A stretch of DNA of 64,000 bases from TMED27 sp041397865 (lineage in GTDB: Bacteria > Pseudomonadota > Alphaproteobacteria > Micavibrionales > Micavibrionaceae), in contig JAWKVT010000001.1 of assembly GCA_041397865.1 (NCBI GenBank), positions 1 to 64,000 on the forward strand, read 5' to 3'. Shown piece after piece: positions 53,851 through 60,953 of the stretch (the first letter of the stretch is position 1; each line of letters starts with the position of its first letter). The notes beneath the pieces are model-generated. The model ran no database searches, was not told where the DNA came from, and saw only the letters and a program-made list of their open reading frames with translations. Made by a program: the position numbers and the translations under genes.

Positions 53851-55348
53851 GTTGCGCTTGCGGCGCAGACGGACGCTGCGCACCGCCCAGTAAAGAGAAT
53901 GCGTTCTGCCCGTTAATCAAAATCTGTCCTGTCTTGTTCATCTCCAGATCGAAAATATGAACGGGACCGCGCGCGCCATCATCCGTTTCTTCAATCCGTC
54001 CCGCCGGTTTTAAACCCTCCAGAAATCCGGCAAGGCTGCGCATGGAAGCGGCTTGTTTCGGGTTTTTTGCAGCACTGCTTGCCGCCTGCGCCAGCGAAAG
54101 AGTTTTCTCCATCCCCGCAAAGCGCAGCGTCCCCGTTGCGGTTGCGCTGTTCGCAGCGCTCAGGTCGGCCTTCACGCGCATATCCAGATTGATATCGTAA
54201 TGATCGTTTTGCAGACTGGTTTCACGAAGTTCAAGATAGCTCCCCGCTTCCGCCATAAAAGCAGGCAGTTTTAAAAGCAAACCCACGCCTGGCATCTGGC
54301 CGGTATTGGCAAGCGCTTCATTAATGGTTCCAACCGGAATATTGTGGTGCGTAAGCTTGAACTGCCCCGATTGCGGAAGCAATTCGCTCAACTCCGGCGG
54401 CGCATTGCCTGCTGCCGCACCGCTAAATTGAAATCCCAGATCCGCATTGACGAGTTCGCCTGATCCTTTGCCATAGGAAAAACCGATCCCTGCCTGTTTC
54501 AAAGATAGCGATTCCTGAGTTCCGTCTGGAGCCGTAGCGCTGCTTGTTTCAAAATTCTCAAGCCCCAGTGCCAGCTCCATCCCTTCCGCAAAATTAATCG
54601 TGGAAAGGGCCTGTGCGCCCCCGTCTTCCTGAACAAGCTGCGCCAGTGCTTTATCCAGCACCAAAGAAAGCGACAGCTTGCCCAAAGACAGAGCCCCGCC
54701 TCTGGCCGATGTCATATCAACGTTTGAAATTTCAAGGCGGCTCGGCCCCGAAAGGCGGCCTGGCCCATCTTCCTTCAGATCATAGCGCAGGCGAAGATCG
54801 CCGATGCTCATGCTGCCGTCGCCCTTCCGGTCCTTGAATGTGATCTCTATATTGCGGTAAAGCGCATCCAGCGTAATGAAGTTTTGCAGCCCTTCATGCC
54901 ATATGCCCGCCGCTTTCTGGAAGCCGATATCAATGCGCATCGTTTCCTGCCCGGCGGCGTTAAAACCTAAAATCGGGGTGGGCATCGCCATGGTCATCTT
55001 AAAGCGCCCTGCCTCTTCATGAGGCAGCGCATTGAGAGAAATCAACCCGATATCAAGATGAGAACCACCGGGGTATTCCAAAGAAAGCTCCGGCAATGTG
55101 ATGGCATAATAGCTTTGCGCCGGTTCAACCGTGACATCACCTTTTAAAATCAGCTTGCGCGGACGCTGTGTCTGCGCCGCAATTTGAACCTGCTGGTCTT
55201 CAAGGATTTTTTGAAAGACGCCTTGCAGTCGCCGCGCCTCCCCCTCGGTAACATCCTGCGCCCGCGCGGAGGAGAGGCTGCAAAAAAACGCTAAAACGGC
55301 AAAAACGCCGAAAACCGAAAATGCTGAAAGGCGGTACATCTTTTTCAT
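53807..55348 (-). CDS. Secreted protein of unknown function
   Basis: This is a 513-residue protein with a signal peptide (about 1-30, ending SARAQ). A beta-rich repetitive body follows. Strands such as FKLTHHNIPVGTINEALANTG recall the DUF945/DUF2125-like periplasmic families, but I cannot confirm membership. The C-terminal 30 residues are Pro/Gln/Ala-rich. The ATG at 55348 gives the natural signal peptide. It is convergent with hemW. Confidence 0.7.
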   Translation of the reverse strand: MKKMYRLSAFSVFGVFAVLAFFCSLSSARAQDVTEGEARRLQGVFQKILEDQQVQIAAQTQRPRKLILKGDVTVEPAQSYYAITLPELSLEYPGGSHLDIGLISLNALPHEEAGRFKMTMAMPTPILGFNAAGQETMRIDIGFQKAAGIWHEGLQNFITLDALYRNIEITFKDRKGDGSMSIGDLRLRYDLKEDGPGRLSGPSRLEISNVDMTSARGGALSLGKLSLSLVLDKALAQLVQEDGGAQALSTINFAEGMELALGLENFETSSATAPDGTQESLSLKQAGIGFSYGKGSGELVNADLGFQFSGAAAGNAPPELSELLPQSGQFKLTHHNIPVGTINEALANTGQMPGVGLLLKLPAFMAEAGSYLELRETSLQNDHYDINLDMRVKADLSAANSATATGTLRFAGMEKTLSLAQAASSAAKNPKQAASMRSLAGFLEGLKPAGRIEETDDGARGPVHIFDLEMNKTGQILINGQNAFSLLGGAQRPSAPQAQPIQPAPSAQDAKDL

Positions 55349-55480
55349 ACGCAATAGATGAGCGCATTTGAACAAAAAAGCAAGAGCCTGCGCCGCTATA
55401 AAACGAATTAATTGGACATTGCCGGGGCTTTGCGCTTATATCGACAAAAAATAGCGATCGGAAATTTACAAAGACAACAC

Positions 55481-56608
55481 ATGCTCAACGCACAAGACAC
55501 GCAATACACGCTGGCCGAAGATGGCCGTATTTTTTATCAGAAACAGGCCGGAAACCCGCTGCCCGGTGAAGCTGTTGCTGCACTGGAAAAGGGAAGCGAC
55601 GTACTGACCCCCGGCATTGCCATTCTGGATAATGGCGCCGCCGCCGGGCAGGATAAAACGGCCTTACAGGCGCATTTACATGGCTGGCTCGCGCGGCATA
55701 TCGCCGCCGTGCTGGAGCCTCTGGTGGCGTTGAAAGACGCCGGTGATGTAAAAGAGCCGGTGAAAGAGATTGCGCGTCATGTTTACGAGGCGCTGGGAAT
55801 CGTACCCCGCGAACAGCTCGAAAACCTTATCGCTGTGCTGGATGCCGACGACCGGCGCGATTTGCGCTTCAAAAAAATTCGTCTCGGCCCTATCCTCGTT
55901 TTCATCCCCGCGCTGAACAAACCCGCCGCCGTGCGTTTGCGCGCACTGCTCTGGGGTGTGTGGAATGGCAAAGACCTACCCGTGGAATGCCCCAAGGATG
56001 GAATCGTGTCTTTTGAAATCGACCCCGAAGCGGTGGACCGCTTATTTTATCAGGCTATCGCCTATCCAGTTTACGGACGCCGCGCAATCCGCATTGATAT
56101 GCTCGACCGGGTTATCAGCGCCGTTTACGACGGCGCCAAAGACGGGAAGTTCAAAGCCGAGCATAAAATGGCCGAATGGCTCGGCTCGACGATCGAAGGG
56201 CTTTACGACGTTTTAGAGGCCATGGGCCATAAGAAAATTTACGATCCCGCGCACGAGGCCGACGAAGCCGCCGAAAAACAACCGGAAAAAGCAGATAACG
56301 AATCCTCGGAAGAGAAACCGGAAGAGAAGAAAGAACCCTCGGCAGAAAAACCCGCCCAACAAGAAAAACCCGAACTTGCCACGTTCCGTTTGAAAAAAGG
56401 AAAGGCGTTTGAAAAGTCATCCGCAAGCGCTCCCGGCAAACCGCCGAAGAAAAACTTTGTGAAAAAAGACAAATTCGAAAAGAGCAAAGGCAAGCGGAAT
56501 AAATCAACCAATCGCACACCAAAAGTCATGAGCGCCCCGGCAAGAAAAATAGAAGACTCCCCGTTCGCGGTTCTTGAGCAACTCAAAAAACCCAATGAAA
56601 AATCTTAA
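55481..56608 (+). CDS. Stand-alone protein resembling the C-terminal part of alphaproteobacterial SUV3-like helicases
   Basis: This is a protein of about 375 residues. The first 260 resemble, in my memory of the family, the region after the helicase core of alphaproteobacterial SUV3/Mgr-type DEAD-like helicases (LRFKKIRLGPILVFIPALNKPAAVRLRALLWGVWNG stretch). The last 115 are highly charged, Lys/Glu/Pro-rich and disordered. No Walker A or DEAD motif is present and none lies upstream. The ATG at 55481 has only a weak ribosome-binding site; a TTG at 55412 is an alternative. The next gene's start overlaps its end. Confidence 0.6.
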   Translation: MLNAQDTQYTLAEDGRIFYQKQAGNPLPGEAVAALEKGSDVLTPGIAILDNGAAAGQDKTALQAHLHGWLARHIAAVLEPLVALKDAGDVKEPVKEIARHVYEALGIVPREQLENLIAVLDADDRRDLRFKKIRLGPILVFIPALNKPAAVRLRALLWGVWNGKDLPVECPKDGIVSFEIDPEAVDRLFYQAIAYPVYGRRAIRIDMLDRVISAVYDGAKDGKFKAEHKMAEWLGSTIEGLYDVLEAMGHKKIYDPAHEADEAAEKQPEKADNESSEEKPEEKKEPSAEKPAQQEKPELATFRLKKGKAFEKSSASAPGKPPKKNFVKKDKFEKSKGKRNKSTNRTPKVMSAPARKIEDSPFAVLEQLKKPNEKS

Positions 56609-56963
56609 AGCCATAGCACTGTGTTTCGCGCTGTTTGCCGCCAGCCCTGCCACCGCCGCGCGTTTCTCCGGCGATTACCTTTTGCAGCTTTGCACCTCCG
56701 ACGAACAGGGCCGCGAACTGGTCAAAGGCGGGCATACCGCCTGTCAGGCCTATATTGCCGGGGTCATGGATTACCACACGCTGATTCAGTCTTTGGGAAC
56801 CTCACCCAGCGTAGATTTTTGTGTTCCCGAAGGAACGCCCATAAACGAAATTCATAAGCGCGTCGCCCGGTATATCGCCAAAAACCATCATGAGCAGGGC
56901 CCCTTTATCGCCGCGCCCGGCGTCGCTCTGGCTCTTTATCAGGCTTACCCGTGCCGCAAATAA
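56595..56963 (+). CDS. Rap1a/Tai-like periplasmic protein
   Basis: This 122-residue protein has a signal peptide (about 1-22, ending ATAAR). A domain with four Cys follows the Rap1a/Tai pattern: GDYLLQLC, ACQAYIAGVMDYH, FCVPEGTPINEIHKRVARYI and a final AYPC. In type VI secretion systems such proteins are periplasmic immunity proteins to amidase effectors, but relatives occur without effectors. No T6SS gene is in the window. The ATG at 56595 overlaps the end of the preceding gene in another frame. Confidence 0.78.
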   Translation: MKNLKAIALCFALFAASPATAARFSGDYLLQLCTSDEQGRELVKGGHTACQAYIAGVMDYHTLIQSLGTSPSVDFCVPEGTPINEIHKRVARYIAKNHHEQGPFIAAPGVALALYQAYPCRK

Positions 56964-56966
56964 AAC

Positions 56967-58001
56967 CTACATCATATTAAAAAGCATGCCGATAATGATA
57001 ATCTGCGGAACCGTGACAAGCGGTATGGAAAGCGCAATAGGCCAACTTTTTGAAAACTCGCGCACCACCAGAATTTCGGTGTAATCTGTGGAAACGCCAG
57101 CCATAAGGAAGGCAAAGCCGTTCCCCGTCGCACCGGCGGAGTTCATGATTTCCGCCGCAATCGGTGCCGAACCTTCGGAACAAACCTCAATCAGCGTTGC
57201 AACCAAAAGCGTAACGCCCAACCCCAGCGCTGTCGGCCCAAACCAGTCACCGAAAATATCAGCCGGGATATAGGCCCGCATGGCCGCCGCAACAACCGCA
57301 CCGAACAAAATCCAGCGAATAATCATTTTTCCATCGGCCCATCCGTCGCGGGCAACCTCTTTGGCCCATTGTTTAGAAGGCCGCCATCCTTTAAGCCGGG
57401 CCTTCACATCGGCTTTTATATCAAATCCCTCGGGAACGTTGCAGGTGTTAGGATTGGGGGGAAGAATGCCGTTTTTAACAAGCGTAAGATACACAAGCCC
57501 GGATATAACCGCGATCAGCATGGAAGCCAGAATAAAAACAAGCGTCCATTTCAAACCGATCAGGGCAATAAGGATAAAGGTCAGGCTCAGCGAGTTCCAC
57601 GGACTGGCGATAAGAAAGGTCAAAACCTGCGCGATCGAAAGCCCGCGCTCGTAAAGTTTACCCGAAATAACCAAGATTCCGTGATTGCACATATCAAGAA
57701 TAACGCCGGCAATGGCCGCCTTGACAATATCTTTGAAACTGTCGCCCCGCCCCATAACCGCCGTAAAATACTCTCGCGGAATTTTATTCATCAGGCCAAC
57801 AGAAAGCAGCCCCAGCGCCACCCCCCACGACATGTCCAGAAGCAACTCCCCCTGCGTATGCACGAAAACATCAAGCCCCGCCCAGTCTACACCGGCATAA
57901 TAAAGCGCAAAAGTAACCGCAATAACAAACAACGAGCCATGCATGATATAGTCGGGCTTGCGCTTTTTCTGCGTTTCCGGACAGCAACTTTTAGTCATCA
58001 T
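56967..58001 (-). CDS. Predicted permease (YraQ/DUF318 family)
   Basis: This 344-residue membrane protein has about eight to nine hydrophobic segments and the paired repeats of the YraQ/ArsP permease family (CNHGILVISGKLYERGLSIAQVLTFLIASPWNS and EVCSEGSAPIAAEIMNSAG). It starts MMTKSCCPETQKK; the second ATG at 57998 is also well spaced after AGGAG. It is 6 bp downstream of a CsoR-family repressor gene, so the permease is probably induced by a metal or reactive sulfur species. The substrate is unknown. Confidence 0.85.
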   Translation of the reverse strand: MMTKSCCPETQKKRKPDYIMHGSLFVIAVTFALYYAGVDWAGLDVFVHTQGELLLDMSWGVALGLLSVGLMNKIPREYFTAVMGRGDSFKDIVKAAIAGVILDMCNHGILVISGKLYERGLSIAQVLTFLIASPWNSLSLTFILIALIGLKWTLVFILASMLIAVISGLVYLTLVKNGILPPNPNTCNVPEGFDIKADVKARLKGWRPSKQWAKEVARDGWADGKMIIRWILFGAVVAAAMRAYIPADIFGDWFGPTALGLGVTLLVATLIEVCSEGSAPIAAEIMNSAGATGNGFAFLMAGVSTDYTEILVVREFSKSWPIALSIPLVTVPQIIIIGMLFNMM

Positions 58002-58007
58002 TTGCTC

Positions 58008-58292
58008 CTAAACTTCGTCATAGCGTTTAAAAAGGGCTTTAATTTCATCAATTTTCTTTTCGGCCTGCACCGCACTGCCTTGTGAAAAAGTCTCCGCCAC
58101 ACAGTGTTGAAGGTGCGATTCCAGTATATGCGCTTCAACCGTACGCACAGCAGAGCGCACCGCCTTAAGCTGCGCCAGAATATCCGGGCAGTCCCGCTCT
58201 TCCTCAATCATGCGCTTGACGCCCTCAACCTGCCCGGCGATCCGGTTGAGCTTGCCGATCTCTTTTTTGTGGCAGGGGCGCTTATCATCCAT
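58008..58292 (-). CDS. CsoR/FrmR/CstR-family metal- or sulfur-sensing repressor
   Basis: This 94-residue four-helix repressor (DUF156) has GKLNRIAGQVEGVKRMIEEERDCPDIL and Cys35, His60 and Cys64. These match the C-H-C copper ligands of CsoR in spacing; the spacing of Cys35 and Cys64 would also suit a CstR-type persulfide sensor. An operator-like palindrome lies 11 bp upstream. It should repress itself and the downstream permease until its ligand binds. Confidence 0.9.
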   Translation of the reverse strand: MDDKRPCHKKEIGKLNRIAGQVEGVKRMIEEERDCPDILAQLKAVRSAVRTVEAHILESHLQHCVAETFSQGSAVQAEKKIDEIKALFKRYDEV

Positions 58293-58302
58293 ATCTTTGT
58301 TT

Positions 58303-58323
58303 ATATACCCCTATAGGGTATAT
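58303..58323. promoter_or_regulatory. Palindromic operator for the CsoR-type repressor
   Basis: ATATACCC, a 5-nt spacer (CTATA) and GGGTATAT form a perfect 8-bp-arm inverted repeat just before the repressor start. G/C tracts flanked by AT, as here, are typical of CsoR/CstR operators. It also overlaps the region where the promoter should be. Confidence 0.7.
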
Positions 58324-58331
58324 TGTCAATA

Positions 58332-58778
58332 TCAATGCTTCGGCGGCAGGGTTGCAATGCCGAACCAGAAATCGGTAATCACGCTGACGACTTTTTTAAA
58401 CTTGATAAAATTGACCGGTTTTTGAATAAAACAATTCGCATGCAGGCGGTAGCACTCCGCAATATCTTCAGGGTCTGTCGACGTGGTTAGAATAATAATC
58501 GGAATACTCAAAAAAAGAGGGTCCGTTTTCACCACCCGCAAAAACTCATGCCCGTCGAAATCCGGCATTTGAAGATCCAGAAGAATAAGATCCGGACGCG
58601 GTGCATCGACATAAGGTTCTTTTTTGTTCAGAAATTTTAGAGCGCTCGGCGCATCATGGACAACATGTACGCTGCTGGCCACGCTGGTGCTTTTGATGGC
58701 CTCTTCCATCAGCATCGTATCGCTTTTGCAATCGTCGATAATCAGAATATCTGCGCTTTTTCCCGGTGTGTCCGTCAT
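58332..58778 (-). CDS. Single-domain response regulator
   Basis: This 148-residue receiver-only protein (Rcp1-like) has the acidic pair IIDDCKSD, phospho-acceptor Asp68 in LILLDLQMPDFDG, Thr98/Thr99 and Lys120 in IQKPVN. It has no output domain, so it probably acts through protein contact or as a phosphate shuttle. No histidine kinase is adjacent. It is between the repressor operator and the prenyl diphosphate synthase gene. Confidence 0.92.
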   Translation of the reverse strand: MTDTPGKSADILIIDDCKSDTMLMEEAIKSTSVASSVHVVHDAPSALKFLNKKEPYVDAPRPDLILLDLQMPDFDGHEFLRVVKTDPLFLSIPIIILTTSTDPEDIAECYRLHANCFIQKPVNFIKFKKVVSVITDFWFGIATLPPKH

Positions 58779-58784
58779 AAGCTT

Positions 58785-59795
58785 TTAAAACCTGCGGGTG
58801 ATTGTATAGTCTGTTAACGCTTCCAATAAATGCCGCAATTCTGTTTCCGGCGCAAGGCGAAGGGCCTCAATCGCTTTACTCTTATAGGTAAGCGCCAACT
58901 CAAAACAGCGCGCCGCCGCATCGTGTTTTGTAAACAGATCGGCCGCATGGCTTAAATCCGTATCGCTTTGATGAAGCTCGACAAGTGTTCTGTGCCAGAA
59001 CGCTTTTTCTTCTTCATCCGCATCGTTCAGGGCAAAAAGAACCGGTGCGGTGATTTTGCCCTCGCGGAAATCATCACCGATGCTTTTGCCCAGCTTTTCA
59101 CGCTCCGCCATGTAATCGAGACTGTCATCGGCGATTTGAAAGGCAATCCCCATATTCAGCCCGTAAGCCGCCATAGCCTCCGCTTGTGCCTCTCCTGCGC
59201 CCGCAATCACCGGGCCAACCTCACAGGCAGCGGCAAAAAGCGCTGCAGTTTTGGCCTCAATAACTGCGATATACTCGTCCATCGTTGTGGAAAGGTTATT
59301 CGCCGTGGAAAGTTGCATGACCTCGCCTTCGGCAATAACCGCCGAAGCATTTGAAAGAATACGCAGCACATCAAGTGATCCGTCGAGGGTCATAAGCTGG
59401 AAAGCACGGGAGAAAAGAAAGTCCCCCACCAGCACGCTGGCCTGATTGCCGAACACCAGATTCGCCGCATCCTGCCCCCGGCGCTGCTCGCTGCCGTCAA
59501 CCACATCATCATGCAAAAGCGTGGCCGTATGAATGAACTCGACGCTCGCCGCTAGCCCGTGCGCACGCGCCATTTCCCCGCCATACAAAGCCGTACTGGC
59601 CAAAGTAAGCAGTGGCCGCACGCGCTTGCCCCCCGCCGCAATCAGGTATGACGCGAGTTGAGGGATAAGGGCTACAGGGCTGTCCATATGCTTCAGGATC
59701 AGCGCATTAACCGCCCGCATATCATCGTCAAGGATACGCCCCAACGCCTCAAGCGGGTTTTCTTTTTCTGCGTGTTTTTGCAATGCTGTTTCCAT
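58785..59795 (-). CDS. ispB: Long-chain polyprenyl diphosphate synthase (octaprenyl type)
   Basis: This 336-residue trans-prenyltransferase has the first Asp-rich motif in LLHDDVVD, GGKRVRPLLTL, and a second motif FQIADDSLDYM (DDxxD). Small residues before the first motif suit a long-chain product, so ubiquinone side-chain synthesis (IspB-like) is the likely role. The chain length cannot be read directly. Confidence 0.92.
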   Translation of the reverse strand: METALQKHAEKENPLEALGRILDDDMRAVNALILKHMDSPVALIPQLASYLIAAGGKRVRPLLTLASTALYGGEMARAHGLAASVEFIHTATLLHDDVVDGSEQRRGQDAANLVFGNQASVLVGDFLFSRAFQLMTLDGSLDVLRILSNASAVIAEGEVMQLSTANNLSTTMDEYIAVIEAKTAALFAAACEVGPVIAGAGEAQAEAMAAYGLNMGIAFQIADDSLDYMAEREKLGKSIGDDFREGKITAPVLFALNDADEEEKAFWHRTLVELHQSDTDLSHAADLFTKHDAAARCFELALTYKSKAIEALRLAPETELRHLLEALTDYTITRRF

Positions 59796-59836
59796 ACCGG
59801 ACTTTAAAGCAGCTTTTAAAAGTCACAGCAAGGATT

Positions 59837-60352
59837 TTAAGACGGATCTTCAGCCGGGGCAGGGGGCTTGGCAGGAGCAGCCTTCGGCACTTTAAAGCTT
59901 TTTGATCGCATTTCCCTTTGGCTGTCTTTGCTGCTTTGCCATTGATCCAGAATGTTGGCAAAACCACTTTGCTGCTTTTCCACCGCCGCATCATGATCCG
60001 GTGATGGCGCCGCAGGCTTCTCAACCAGGGGCTTTTCAGGCGCATCGGGTTTTTTCGGGCCTTTTCCTTCCGCCTCTTTTTGTTCCTCCGTCTGCCCCGT
60101 GGCCAGAGCCTTGTATTTGTTCCAGACGGTCACCGCCGGGTTTTCTTCCTTTTTCTGATCCTTATCCTTATCCGTTTCCACCGCCGCATCCGCGGTATTT
60201 TCAGCCGGAAGAGCCTCCGCCGCAGGCTTCGCAGCAGGTTTGTGCCGCCCCAGCGTCGTGTAGTTGATACCCGGCTTAAGGTCGCGTTGCTGCGCCCCGG
60301 CAGGAAAGCTTATGAGTAAAAGACAAAAAAGAGTCGTGATCGTGCGATTCAT
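59837..60352 (-). CDS. Secreted low-complexity protein of unknown function
   Basis: This 171-residue protein has a signal peptide (about 1-20, ending AGAQ). A Lys, Glu, Ala and Pro-rich disordered body and a Pro/Ala-rich tail follow. I recognise no domain; the segment YTTLGRHKPAAKP near the start and SGFANILDQWQSSKDS near the end are the least biased. Its start is 21 bp from the divergent GNAT gene's first candidate start. Confidence 0.65.
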   Translation of the reverse strand: MNRTITTLFCLLLISFPAGAQQRDLKPGINYTTLGRHKPAAKPAAEALPAENTADAAVETDKDKDQKKEENPAVTVWNKYKALATGQTEEQKEAEGKGPKKPDAPEKPLVEKPAAPSPDHDAAVEKQQSGFANILDQWQSSKDSQREMRSKSFKVPKAAPAKPPAPAEDPS

Positions 60353-60379
60353 GGTTTTATATTACGGGAAGGAGTGATG

Positions 60380-60904
60380 ATGACGCAATTGGAAAACCTT
60401 ATAATTCGACAGGCCGCGCGCGAAGACCTCCGGATTTTGCAAAAAATCGCCGAAAGCATGAAAAGCGCAAAGGATATCGGGTATTTTGAATTGTCATTCG
60501 AGTATCAGGACGCGGGCGAACGGTTTGTGTTTATTACCGAACATGAAGGCCGCGCCGCAGGCTATGCCATGTTGAGCTGGACACCGAAATACGGTTTTTA
60601 CAAGGTGATGGGATATCCGGAAATTCAGGACTTGAACGTGCTGCCGGAGTTTCGCAGGAAAGGAATCGCCACCGCCGTGATTACACATTGTGAGGATCTG
60701 GCCCGAAAAAACGGACAAACGCATATGGGAATCAGCGTCGGTTTAACGGCCTCTTACGGTCCGGCGCAAAGGCTTTATGTGAAACTCGGCTACATACCGG
60801 ACGGCCATGGTGTGACCTATGACCGCCAGAGCGTCACCCATGGCGAAATCCGCCCTGTGGACGATGATTTATGCCTGATGATGGTGAAAGATTTGCAAAG
60901 TTGA
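60380..60904 (+). CDS. GNAT family N-acetyltransferase
   Basis: This 174-residue GNAT fold has the acetyl-CoA loop region LPEFRRKGIATAVITHCEDLARKNG (motif A, Arg-x2-Gly-x-Ala form) and a later ASYGPAQRLYVKLGYIPDG (motif B). The substrate is unknown. I set the ATG at 60380 because AAGGAG ends 5 nt upstream. Earlier in-frame codons at 60374 and 60377 overlap or abut the ribosome-binding site. Confidence 0.9.
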   Translation: MTQLENLIIRQAAREDLRILQKIAESMKSAKDIGYFELSFEYQDAGERFVFITEHEGRAAGYAMLSWTPKYGFYKVMGYPEIQDLNVLPEFRRKGIATAVITHCEDLARKNGQTHMGISVGLTASYGPAQRLYVKLGYIPDGHGVTYDRQSVTHGEIRPVDDDLCLMMVKDLQS

Positions 60905-60953
60905 AATAATGTGCTAAACCCTGCGTGTTAGTGCGTTTTAGGAGATTTTTTAG

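Noticed and set aside
56595..56963. Type VI secretion locus
   Set aside because: Only an immunity-like protein is present; no structural T6SS gene is in the window.
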